A DNA stretch of 64,000 bases. It comes from CBDCWQ01 sp965223435 (GTDB lineage: Bacteria; Myxococcota; Kuafuiibacteriia; Kuafuiibacteriales; Kuafuiibacteriaceae). The first letter of the stretch is position 1. The number at the start of each line of letters is the position of its first letter. Positions 25,801-34,049 of the stretch are shown here, piece by piece. The notes under the pieces were generated by a model. It saw nothing but the letters and a program-made list of their open reading frames with translations. It did not search any database and was not told the origin of the DNA. The stretch is taken from assembly GCA_965223435.1 (NCBI GenBank), contig CBDCWQ010000004.1, positions 1 through 64,000 on the forward strand. Reading direction: 5' to 3'. The position numbers and the translations under genes were made by a program.

Positions 25801-26461
25801 TCTGGCGGACGATGCACGCGATTTGGATTCTTCCAATTGTGCCTCAAGCGCTTCTATTCGTGCTTTTAATGCCTTCGTTGACTCGATCAGCACGCTGACC
25901 ATTTCGTTATACGCGACGGACTTCATGCCCTTTGAATCGGTATGGACGAGCTCAGGGAGAACAGTCTCTACTTCCTGTGCGATTAGCCCGATGTGCTTCT
26001 TTTCATCGTGACGCTGCTTCCAGCGATAGCTGACACCACGCAAACGGGAGATCTTATCCAGCGCGCCAGATACAGGCTGCACATCCGTTTTGAGCCGAGC
26101 GTCCGAATGTTGCACAACGGAGCCGGTTACGGAGACATTGCCCAACACGACTAAAGCTTCACTGGGATTCGTTACCCCGATACCCACATTTCCCGTCTTT
26201 TCGTCGATGGTGACAGGGACCTTCCATCTCTTAGTCAGTGAATCGTAGTAAAAAAAAGTGAGGTCCCTGTCGCGCCTGCTATCCTTGTCACCGCGATGCT
26301 GAATGAGCCATTTGGAGCCATCCACATCTTGGAGGACTATATGTCCTCGACTATGGCTTCCAGCACCGTTGCCGGTCGCGACAACCGAGGACCCGTGGAC
26401 GGCGCTCGAGGCGTTCACCGTGCCGCTCGCTGTCAGACTCTGACCGAACGCAGACAAAGGG
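25798..26461 (-). pseudogene. Peptidase S74 (tail-spike intramolecular chaperone) protein, both ends lost to IS elements
   Basis: The surviving about 220 codons start at the IS21 border. They contain a beta-rich segment ('KTGNVGIGVTNPSEALVV', a phrase typical of tail-fibre proteins) and then an S74 chaperone domain: 'SDARLKTDVQPV', 'GVSYRWKQ', 'HIGLIAQEVETVLPELV', 'VAYNEMVSVLIE'. A terminal coiled coil follows (ALKARIEALEAQLEES). S74 domains trimerise fibre proteins and then cleave themselves off at a Ser in the SDxRLK region, which is present here. The 3' end is cut three codons before the stop by the IS630 element and the 5' end by the IS21 element. The original was probably a surface fibre or adhesin in the same minus-strand cluster as the FHA-like genes. 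Confidence 0.8.
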
Positions 26462-26849
26462 TGTCACCACCGACCTCGTTGGGTCCCATTTCCACCAACA
26501 TCACCGGGGCCCGGGTCCGGCGAGATCTGGTTGATCCGAGGACCGTCGTCGTAGTGGTCGATGCTGGGTGACGACACGACGTAGCCCTTGGACGCAGGGG
26601 CTGGCTCGATTCTCCCGGAGGGGGGTCTGGGGGGAGACTCGAATCCTGTGAATCCCTGTGGATGGATTGTGGAATGTAAATCTTCCAAAAAGTGGCGGGC
26701 GATTTTGGAATAGGGAATCGTCTCGTGAGGTGGATGAGACGGGTGACCCGGTCTGTAGCCAGGTCACCCTCGGCGAGTGGAGCCGTAGATCTCGATGTGA
26801 TCATGTTCGAGGTCGTGCTCCCTGTCCAGTCTTTGTCCGTTGGAGGAGA

Positions 26850-27338
26850 GTGGAGCTCCGAATTCGATTTTGCCGATGGTGTTTTTTACCATTCGCCATC
26901 CACCGCAAGTGTGATCGTGGACAACGGTACTGCGCCCGTAAATGCTCGGAATTAGGACGCGAGTCGAGCAAACGGGCGGCGCGTCGCCGGTATCGGGACA
27001 GCCCGGAGGGTCGCGAAGATCATCGGGTGCGTGAACAGGAACGGCGTAGTCGAAATCGTCGCGTGGGAGATCACAGTCGAAAAAATTTGACGAGTGGGGC
27101 ATCCATGACTTCGGAGCAACGAGATGCTGAAACAGCGGCTGCAACTAAGACTTCGACGAGGAAACGATGGCGCCACGACATGGGTGTGCTTCTCCGGTCC
27201 GTTGTTGGAGCTGTCAACCGTGGCTCGAAATACTATGCTCCGTCGACTGGTCGCGCTGTTGGCCCGATGGCATGGTGGGCCTCTCTGCGCTGTATTGTCT
27301 GTGGACGCAGAGGACGCGTGGTCCATGCGTTGGAATGA
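26850..27338 (+). CDS. IS21 accessory protein with Cys cluster
   Basis: The frame carries 'FCRWCFLPF', 'CDRGQRYCARKCSE' and then a strongly basic stretch 'RAARRRYRDSPEGREDHRVREQERRSRNRR'. This combination of Cys pairs and an RRYRxSPEGREDHR stretch recurs, as I recall, in small proteins encoded with IS21-like elements of Myxococcota. A zinc-binding DNA- or RNA-binding accessory is plausible. The start is uncertain: the frame opens at 26658, and a GTG at 26850 is only one option. A second Cys pair (CIVCGRRG) lies at the end, in the part overlapping the next ORF in another frame. Confidence 0.5.
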   Translation: MELRIRFCRWCFLPFAIHRKCDRGQRYCARKCSELGRESSKRAARRRYRDSPEGREDHRVREQERRSRNRRVGDHSRKNLTSGASMTSEQRDAETAAATKTSTRKRWRHDMGVLLRSVVGAVNRGSKYYAPSTGRAVGPMAWWASLRCIVCGRRGRVVHALE

Positions 27339-27444
27339 GTCTCTGGCAGCGTTGCCTCGTGATCTCGTTCGACTCCGAGTCCGTAAGCCACGAGCGACTT
27401 TGAGTGCAGAAAGACAGCTCGAGAAGTTCAGAGAATCGCGATGA
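27124..27444 (+). CDS. Small ORF translationally coupled to istA
   Basis: Up to 106 residues. The convincing part starts at about 'MLRRLVALLARWHGGPLCAVL' (ATG about 27235) and ends in a basic tail. Its stop overlaps the istA ATG as ATGA, which supports translation. It overlaps the end of the preceding Cys-cluster ORF in another frame, so one of the two is shorter than drawn. No function is recognised. It may help translate or regulate istA. Confidence 0.45.
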   Translation: MLKQRLQLRLRRGNDGATTWVCFSGPLLELSTVARNTMLRRLVALLARWHGGPLCAVLSVDAEDAWSMRWNESLAALPRDLVRLRVRKPRATLSAERQLEKFRESR

Positions 27445-28985
27445 GCGAAGAGATATCCGACAAGCTGACTGAAGTGCTTCGTCTCTCGATGGTCGAAGGT
27501 CTCTCTATGCGTGCGATTGCTCGTCGACTTTCAATGAGTCGAAAAACGATTCGGAAGATCCTTGGCCGGGCATTGCTATCGGAACGACCGCGAGCCAAGG
27601 AACCGCGCTACTCCATACTGGACCCATACGAGGACACGATTCGCGCGATGCTGTCGGATATGCCTGACCTATTGGCGCCGTCGATGCTGGAGCGCTTGCG
27701 TCCACTTGGCTACACAGGTGGGATCAGCATCCTCCGCGAACGGATGCGCACACTTCGGCCTCACTCACCGAAAGAGGCTTACCTGACTCTCGACTTCCGG
27801 CCAGGCTCTGTGCTTCAGGTGGACTGGGCCGATTTCGGATTCGCAATTCCTGGTTGTCCGCGCCGGGTGAGCGCTTTCGTTTCTGTTTTGGGCTACTCAC
27901 GTCATCTGTACCTCGAATACACGCTGAGCCAGCGGATGGGCGCTTTTCTGCGTTGCATGGAGAACGCCATCTCTTTCTATGGTGGCATCACGCATACCGA
28001 CGTGTTCGACAATATGAAGACCGTCGTGTTGGAGCGAACCAAGCTCGGCCCGGTTTTTAATCCCCGATTCAGGGACTACGCGAGCGTCCGTGACTTCGCG
28101 ATCACGGCATGCAACCCGAGGCGGGGAAACGAAAAAGGTATTGTAGAACGAGGGATCGGATTCGTCCGCCGCCGGTTCTGGCCGGGTAGGAAGTTCCGAG
28201 ATCTACTCGACCTGAACCGCCAAGCGGTGGAATGGCGCGAGAATTATGCCAACAACCGTATTCACGAAGTGACAGGAAAAGTCCCTTCTCTGGTGTTCGA
28301 CCGCGAGGAACGGAAGCACCTAAAACCCATGAATGGCCGACCATTCGACACCGACGATGTCGAAAGCTGCGGCGTAACCAAGTCTTTCCGGGTTCGCTTC
28401 GACCGAAACCTCTATTCAGTGCCCTGGAGACTCGTGAGCCAGCAAGTCGTAATCCGGGCCAATACAGAAGAGTTTCGTGTCTTTCTCGAGCGCAAGCAGG
28501 TTGCTCTGCACTCGCGCTGCTGGGACGTCGGTCAGGACATTGAGCATCCGTCACACAAAGAGGGTCTGCTCAAACGAAAACCCAGAGCCGCGGCAGGCAC
28601 GCTCCCGTATGCGCTGAGCGGTCTCTCGGAGGTCGGGAAAGAGTACTTCAAAGTCCTGGGCGCCGGTGGTCGGTCCATCCATCGCGAAGTCGTGCGGCTT
28701 GTCCTCTTGGTCGAACTCTTCGGTGCGCAGCATACCGTCGACGCCATTCGTGAGGTCATGGATACTGGGCACGTCGGGGCAGAGTACGTCGAGTATATTC
28801 TACGTCACAAAAGGAATCTTGACCCCGCACCGCCGCTCTTGCGGCTCGGTGCCCCAGAGCTCGACGATATCCGACTGCCCGAGCCGGATATGAGTCTCTA
28901 CGAACCGTTGAGTTCGCCTAGGAAGATGCTCGACCCTGGCTCCTCAGCCAACAAAAGAGATGAGGATGACGCCCATGGAACGTGA
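27441..28985 (+). CDS. istA: IS21-family transposase IstA
   Basis: The 514-residue protein has an N-terminal HTH ('LSMRAIARRLSMSRKTIRKIL'), an integrase core with 'VLQVDWADFGF' (Asp), 'THTDVFDNMKTVV' (Asp) and 'NEKGIVERGIGFVRRRFWPG' (Glu), and the C-terminal domain usual for IstA. It starts at an ATGA overlap with the ORF before it and overlaps istB by 11 bases. Length and motifs are complete. It cuts and joins the element ends, with IstB as the ATPase regulator. Confidence 0.95.
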   Translation: MSEEISDKLTEVLRLSMVEGLSMRAIARRLSMSRKTIRKILGRALLSERPRAKEPRYSILDPYEDTIRAMLSDMPDLLAPSMLERLRPLGYTGGISILRERMRTLRPHSPKEAYLTLDFRPGSVLQVDWADFGFAIPGCPRRVSAFVSVLGYSRHLYLEYTLSQRMGAFLRCMENAISFYGGITHTDVFDNMKTVVLERTKLGPVFNPRFRDYASVRDFAITACNPRRGNEKGIVERGIGFVRRRFWPGRKFRDLLDLNRQAVEWRENYANNRIHEVTGKVPSLVFDREERKHLKPMNGRPFDTDDVESCGVTKSFRVRFDRNLYSVPWRLVSQQVVIRANTEEFRVFLERKQVALHSRCWDVGQDIEHPSHKEGLLKRKPRAAAGTLPYALSGLSEVGKEYFKVLGAGGRSIHREVVRLVLLVELFGAQHTVDAIREVMDTGHVGAEYVEYILRHKRNLDPAPPLLRLGAPELDDIRLPEPDMSLYEPLSSPRKMLDPGSSANKRDEDDAHGT

Positions 28986-29724
28986 CGACGAACTTGAGCT
29001 TCTACTCCAGAAGCTCCGATGGCTACGACTTCCCGGTATGATGAGAAGCCTTCCAGATATCGCCAAGCTCGCATCGAGTCAGAACCTCACCCTCTTCGAA
29101 GTCCTCCATCGTCTCGTTGATGAAGAGAAAACGAGCCGAGTCGACAGCGCGATCAAACGGCGGGTTCGTGATGCCCGTTTCCCGGAGGTCAACACCATCG
29201 ATGCCTTCGATTTTGAGTTTTGCCCTACCAGAAAAAAAATCCGAGCGAAGTATCTCGCCCTTCACAACCTCGACTTCCTAGAGCGCGGCCTCAATCCAAT
29301 CTTCATCGGAACACCGGGCACCGGAAAGACGTTCCTCGCTCGGGCGCTTGCATACCGAGCCTGCCAGGCAACTAAGCGTGTGGTTTTCACCACGGCCCCG
29401 AAAATGCTCAACGAGCTCGCCGGTGCCGAGATCCACGGTAGCATCGAAAAGGCCATTCGTCGCTACCACCGAGCAGATCTGCTTGTTGTCGACGACTTCG
29501 CCGTGCTCGCAATGGACGCCGCGCAGGCCAAACTCGCATTCCAGGTCATCTCAGAGCGATATGATTACCGACGCTCGACGGCCATCACCACGAACCGGGC
29601 GTTTAAAGACTGGACCAAAGTTTTTCCAGACGCGCTCAACGCCCAAGTCATCGCTGAACGACTCACCGAACGCTCCGAGTGCTTCGTCATGGGTGGGAAA
29701 GGATTCCGACAATCGGCCAGCTGA
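28975..29724 (+). CDS. istB: IS21-family helper ATPase IstB
   Basis: This AAA+ ATPase is about 249 residues, with Walker A GTPGTGKT, Walker B 'LLVVDDFA' and 'STAITTNRAF', matching the IstB/DnaC-like family. IstB assembles on DNA and activates IstA for transposition. The ATG at 28975 is chosen (28960 is also in frame). It overlaps istA, as is normal for IS21. The gene ends about 187 bases before the right inverted repeat. Confidence 0.95.
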   Translation: MERDDELELLLQKLRWLRLPGMMRSLPDIAKLASSQNLTLFEVLHRLVDEEKTSRVDSAIKRRVRDARFPEVNTIDAFDFEFCPTRKKIRAKYLALHNLDFLERGLNPIFIGTPGTGKTFLARALAYRACQATKRVVFTTAPKMLNELAGAEIHGSIEKAIRRYHRADLLVVDDFAVLAMDAAQAKLAFQVISERYDYRRSTAITTNRAFKDWTKVFPDALNAQVIAERLTERSECFVMGGKGFRQSAS

Positions 29725-29911
29725 ACTGAATCCAATGGTGCTGCCGGCGACCATGAACCGCCGGGCCGGTTGGCCCAGATACGTCGACCACGCGGCCTTG
29801 CGTCCCGAACCTACGCTCTCCACCGCGCCGATAGGTTTTCGCACCACCGACTGGGCTCCTGGCGACCGGTGATGTCGTTGGAACTGGTACCCTCGAACGT
29901 CGGTGGCGACA

Positions 29912-30701
29912 TTATCCATCGCCCAAGTTCGGGGTCCGTAGGATCGATCGTCGTTTCAACGTCAGGCCCCAGAATTTTTCGTATGGATTTTTCTGATTGT
30001 CCAATTTGCAGGCGGTGACCCCGGTATGTGATCTTGTTAGGAAGAAGTTCCTCAGAAGCCAGCATCTTATCGTGAGCGACTTCGACAACATGAACAGTCC
30101 TGAAAGCTTCCACACATCCAAGAGGCGGATCAATCGACAAGATGAGGTCTTTTCTTTCTGCGTCGTAAAGGGCATTCAGCCGTTCACCGTGCAAGAATAT
30201 AAAACTGCTGCGTGCTTGTTCAAACTGTAGATCTACGTCCGCATAACGGCACATCGCAGAGTATCCCATGTCCAGATATACCCAAGGTTTCCATTCCCCA
30301 TTCCTTAGACCCTGTATGGGTTTCTTCGTGCCCCGAACGCCGTACCGTACGGCTGCGCCATATTCCCTCAGCGCTTCGTCCTTGGCGTACATTTCGAACG
30401 TTGAGCAATCGTTTTCCTGAAACAGATACGTGACGCCGGTTCGAAGTCGAGCGAAATGCCGGCTCTTCTTGGTGAAATTACCTCGGGCAAATGTCAGCTC
30501 CACCTGAACTTCGTCTACTCCCTTTGCCCGCACGGGGACCCTTTGGCGATGCTTTTGTGCCATGTCGATTTGGACTCCGTTGATCTGTACGGCGATCGTA
30601 AAACGGGAGTCTCGTTCATCCCTTTGGACGACTTCCACAAACGCTTGGCCTTGTGCACCCACGGCCTGCATGGCGCAAAAGAGCGCACCAACCAAATTCA
30701 T
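29912..30701 (-). pseudogene. Exported hypothetical protein, 3' end removed by the IS21 element
   Basis: About 263 codons run from an ATG at 30701 with a signal peptide (LVGALFCAMQAVGAQGQA) to the IS21 border. The mature part begins with a beta-sandwich-like segment (to about residue 90). Later sections contain 'MGYSAMCRYADVDLQFEQ' and, near the break, 'ITYRGHRLQIGQSEKSIRKILGPD'. That last pattern resembles small envelope proteins with a repeated 'gate' motif. I do not recognise the family. It is truncated, so probably inactive. An alternative start at 30749 would bury the signal peptide. Confidence 0.55.
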
Positions 30702-31195
30702 TACGCTGTAAAGACTAAGCGTCGAGCCTGATCCAGAGAAGGTTACCACGGTATGCCAAGTCGCTGACGTACGTACTGCGAGAGATTGAGCTCATAAATC
30801 CGTGACAGCGACAATCCTTCGAATCGGTGACCCGTTGAGGGACGAGAGGAGTGAAGCTGACGGAGGAGCTTCGAAGAGGCTTTCCGAGGGACGGTCCGTA
30901 GTCCCTCCTGGAGGCCGCCCGCCAATTGGGCACGACCACCAATCTTGGAGGGGAAACTCAAACCCGGCAATCGAGCACGTGCTCAACCCGGACTTACTTT
31001 TGGGTACAAGGTCGGAGTTGAAGCCAAGCGTCAGGAAGCCCGACAACGCAATATTGGTTACGGACATCCATGGGGCACCTATAGACCTGTCTCTGTATTT
31101 GAGTATACTCTCAATCGTCAAAAAACCTTCAGGTAGGAAATACCGAAATCAACAGGACCGTTCGAAACAACGAAACACTGGAAGAAACGATAAAC
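30702..31195. other. Intergenic stretch without a supported gene
   Basis: About 494 bases separate two divergent genes. A 75-codon minus-strand frame (30743-30970, TTG start, ending RQRLGIPW) and a 109-codon minus-strand frame (30792-31121) overlap each other. Neither has a ribosome site or a recognisable domain. The promoter of the EGF-repeat gene must lie at the right end, but I see no clear -35/-10 pair. Confidence 0.4.
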
Positions 31196-33157
31196 ATGCG
31201 ACGAAGTATTGCTTCATCAACCCTCATTCTGTTGGCGAGCACTCTAAGCTTTGGTTCAAGTGCTCTTGCGAAACGAAAAGTCAACGAGTGTGCGAATGGA
31301 ACCCACAATTGTGACCCTCTGGTCGTTTGTACGGACCGAAGGCATGGCTTTTCCTGCGGGCCGTGCCCGGGAGGCTATGATGATGTCAACGGGAACGGAA
31401 CAAGCTGCGTCGACATCAACGAATGCACAAACGGAAGCGCGAACTGCGACCCTCTTGCGGGGTGCACAAACACGCCCGGTGCTTTCAGCTGTGGGAGCTG
31501 CCCTACGGGGTATGACGATATTCACGGAGACGGAACAAGCTGCGTCGACATCAACGAATGCACAAACGGAAGCGCGAACTGCGACCCTCTTGCGGGGTGC
31601 ACAAACACGCCCGGCGCCTTCAGATGCGGGAGCTGCCCCGCGGGATACGACGATGTTCACGGAGACGGAACAAGCTGCGTCGACATCGATGAATGCGCCC
31701 TAGGTTTTCATAGCTGTGATCCAGTTGTGGTATGCACGAATCTTCTGGGCTCGTACACCTGCGGGTCGTGCCCAAGCGGTTACGATGATGTTCATGGAGA
31801 CGGCACGGAGTGCATCTGCGGAACCATCTGGAAGCACTATGGAACAGGCGCAACGCTGCGCTCAGGCCTCGGCCTAAGAGAGGGGACTGTTGGCCCGACC
31901 TATGGGAACTCGATGGAAGACGGTGTGGTGACACTCCCACGATGTACTGTTCTCGATCGTACGATTCGTATTCCTGTACTACTCATCGAATGGGAAGACT
32001 TTGATCCGGTGACGGACCTCAGTAACGAAAATAACCCGAGCTCAACCTTTCCAAGCTATGTACCCGGAAGCCCCGCAGGCTTGGCCTCTTACCTGAACAG
32101 CACGTCCGGAGCGGGCCAGTATTTTCAGGACGTTTCGGGCGGAAAATCTCAAATTCTGTTTGAAGTATTTGGGTGGATTCGCTCCGGTGATCCCGGGACT
32201 TATCTTGAACCACGAGCGAGCTACCTCAGTACAAATTCGGCTGGGCAATACATTTGTGATCGAAGGAAAATCCACTTAGATGCGCTTCGAGACGCCATCG
32301 CACACTTTGGCCTAGATACGACGAACTACGACGCTGACCAAAATGGAGTCATGGATGGTTCGGTGCTTGTGTACGAAGGCCACGGCGGACTCTGTTCTGG
32401 TGGAAACCTATCCTACCATGCGGGTGCCGTTATCCTAACCGATCCTCCCCAAATGACATTCAAGAACATCAAGGATTTGGTTCCTTCGACGGACCCCAAC
32501 TATCCTCTATTTAGCGGGCAAGACTTGTTCTATGAATACCATAACAATATGCCCGAGCGCAGTTCTACGACCGGGGGGTACTACAACACGGCGACATGGG
32601 CCCATGAACTTGGACACCTCTTCTTGGCATTCCCCGATTACTACAACAGTCGCTTTAACCTCGGCCCATGGGGGCTAAGCGGTACCCATGGACTCATACC
32701 TTCTCATCCCGCGGCCTTCGAAAAATGGTTGTTCGCGCAGTGGATCGAACCCGATGTACTCACGGAGAGCGGGATCTACACCCTGGACGCAAACGAAATA
32801 CCGGACGGGCAGCAGTACGACGCTGGTCCCTACCTCTACGTTTGGTACATCGATGGAGATCCGAATCGATTCATAACCATCGAGAATCGGTGGCTGGACG
32901 ATGCTGGCAATACCACGACGCAGTGGGCACCCCATGTGAACCGCAATAGCGGATTGGTCATCACGGAGTTCGACTGGACCCGAACCTACTGGGATAACGC
33001 ACCTACACAGCTTTACCGACATTCGCCGACCGCGAGCAGCACACCCACGTTCGGGACGGGCGACAGCTTCAGCAAATGCTTTAGCACGCAATGCATCACC
33101 ATCGACGGAATCTCAGCACCAGGACCCAACGTCACATTCTCCCTGACTGTCGAGTAG
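31196..33157 (+). CDS. Secreted metallopeptidase with four EGF-like domains
   Basis: This is a 653-residue protein. A Sec signal (TLILLASTLSFGSSALA) is followed by one partial and three full calcium-binding EGF-like modules (about 28-205, 'DINECTNGSANCDPLAGC' type) in tandem. A peptidase domain (about 210-653) follows with HELGH at 470-474 and downstream 'FPDYYN' and 'GPWGLSGTHG'. This fits the M6-like secreted peptidase group (immune inhibitor A/'M6 family metalloprotease domain' proteins), where the third ligand follows the HExxH helix. EGF modules are rare in bacteria but occur in Myxococcota. The likely role is extracellular proteolysis, with the EGF stalk giving calcium-dependent rigidity or binding. 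It is an intact single-gene unit. Confidence 0.88.
   Translation: MRRSIASSTLILLASTLSFGSSALAKRKVNECANGTHNCDPLVVCTDRRHGFSCGPCPGGYDDVNGNGTSCVDINECTNGSANCDPLAGCTNTPGAFSCGSCPTGYDDIHGDGTSCVDINECTNGSANCDPLAGCTNTPGAFRCGSCPAGYDDVHGDGTSCVDIDECALGFHSCDPVVVCTNLLGSYTCGSCPSGYDDVHGDGTECICGTIWKHYGTGATLRSGLGLREGTVGPTYGNSMEDGVVTLPRCTVLDRTIRIPVLLIEWEDFDPVTDLSNENNPSSTFPSYVPGSPAGLASYLNSTSGAGQYFQDVSGGKSQILFEVFGWIRSGDPGTYLEPRASYLSTNSAGQYICDRRKIHLDALRDAIAHFGLDTTNYDADQNGVMDGSVLVYEGHGGLCSGGNLSYHAGAVILTDPPQMTFKNIKDLVPSTDPNYPLFSGQDLFYEYHNNMPERSSTTGGYYNTATWAHELGHLFLAFPDYYNSRFNLGPWGLSGTHGLIPSHPAAFEKWLFAQWIEPDVLTESGIYTLDANEIPDGQQYDAGPYLYVWYIDGDPNRFITIENRWLDDAGNTTTQWAPHVNRNSGLVITEFDWTRTYWDNAPTQLYRHSPTASSTPTFGTGDSFSKCFSTQCITIDGISAPGPNVTFSLTVE
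31395..31799 (+). repeat. Three tandem 135-bp coding repeats (EGF-like modules)
   Basis: Units begin at 31395, 31530 and 31665 (ACGGAACAAGCTGCGTCGAC...) with a period of exactly 135 bases (45 residues). The first two units are nearly identical over their first about 90 bases. The third diverges in its second half. The near identity at DNA level points to recent duplication or gene conversion, so copy number may vary between strains. Confidence 0.9.
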
Positions 33158-33195
33158 GCTTCGAACGCATCTTCTCGAGGTCGCCTCCCTCCGGC

Positions 33196-33720
33196 TTACT
33201 CCTGATTTGCAGTGTAGGCACCACCGCCACTCACCATGACGTGAGTTGCGCGGGCTTTGGCAGAGGCTTGCATGACCACGTTGAGCCGCCGCCCAGTAAC
33301 CCCATAGAAGTACGTGATGTCTCTCCCCGATAGGGCGTCCCGGATTGGGCCAGATCCATCCACTTGCTCTTCGGTCTCTGCGTCTTCAACGTACCAGCAC
33401 ATGTTGGATTCGCAGACACCGTCCGGTGCGTACTCAATGTTGCGGCCGTTGTTCAGACGAGCGGCGTTCTTACTCTCGAGTGCGATGATGGTCTTGTGTA
33501 TCACGGTACATGAAGTGAACTCGAAGGGTGTCCGCACGACCTGCCCCGGTTCGATCCGATAGGTGTGTATCGCGCCCATGTCGCACCCATCATCCTTTGA
33601 AGAATACCCCAGCTGGGAAATGGACTTGACCGCTGAATCGGATACGGCCAAATCGGACTCCGGGATTCCTGTACAGGCCCCAACGCTAAGAATGATCGGT
33701 AGACACAGAGTTATTCGCAT
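33196..33720 (-). CDS. Hypothetical lipoprotein
   Basis: A 174-residue protein with a clear lipobox (SVGAC, Cys 16). The mature part is beta-rich with a few Cys residues ('KDDGCDMG', 'TSCTVIH', 'CESNMCWYVED'), probably forming disulfides. No family is recognised. It converges with the EGF-repeat peptidase gene (38 bases between the ends) and stands alone. Confidence 0.7.
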   Translation of the reverse strand: MRITLCLPIILSVGACTGIPESDLAVSDSAVKSISQLGYSSKDDGCDMGAIHTYRIEPGQVVRTPFEFTSCTVIHKTIIALESKNAARLNNGRNIEYAPDGVCESNMCWYVEDAETEEQVDGSGPIRDALSGRDITYFYGVTGRRLNVVMQASAKARATHVMVSGGGAYTANQE

Positions 33721-34049
33721 AGAAAGGGCGTTTGCAATTACGGTGCCACTCTAGAAGAGCTGCCCGCTCGCTTTGTCGGCTTGCATTCACATCGTCAAAT
33801 CCCCTGTATATCCGCGGGTTGGCGTGGGTACAGCCCATACTTCGCTCCTGGCCTTAATTGGGGAGTCCGCTTCCCGGATATGTTCGCTCCGGATGACACT
33901 CAGCGAATGAGAAACCGCGAGGCTCTTTGAGCAGCCGGGGCTCGCCAAGCGCGAGGGCCCGCATGGAAGTTGGGATTCTAAGATGTGGATCGCCAACTCG
34001 ACCATGCAGCCTCTTTGGTGGTGACGATCACCTGATGTAGGGAACTCCT
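33721..34049. other. Intergenic stretch, nothing recognised
   Basis: About 330 bases lie between the divergent hypothetical lipoprotein and the RHS giant. It should hold both promoters. A 72-codon minus-strand frame (33787-34005) has no support. Confidence 0.3.

Larger units (their letters stand above)
26462..29911 (+). mobile_element. IS21-family insertion sequence (about 3.45 kb)
   Basis: The ends are long inverted repeats of about 48 bp. The left end begins TGTCACCACCGACCTCGTTG at 26462. The right end, read on the other strand, begins TGTCGCCACCGACGTTCGAG at 29911. Both continue to CGACATCACCGG or CAACATCACCGG. The element carries istA, istB and two small ORFs upstream of istA. No matching target duplication is visible, and different genes flank it. 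It therefore probably marks a deletion or recombination, not a simple insertion. Confidence 0.88.

Noticed and set aside
26452..29921. Target-site duplication of the IS21 element.
   Set aside because: Left flank AAAGGG and right flank TTATCC differ; a deletion is more likely.
30743..30970. 75-codon minus-strand ORF ending RQRLGIPW.
   Set aside because: TTG start without ribosome site, no recognised domain, and an overlapping frame of similar quality.
31395..31799. Regular repeats considered as a CRISPR array.
   Set aside because: The repeats have a 135-base period with no spacers and encode EGF-like modules in frame.
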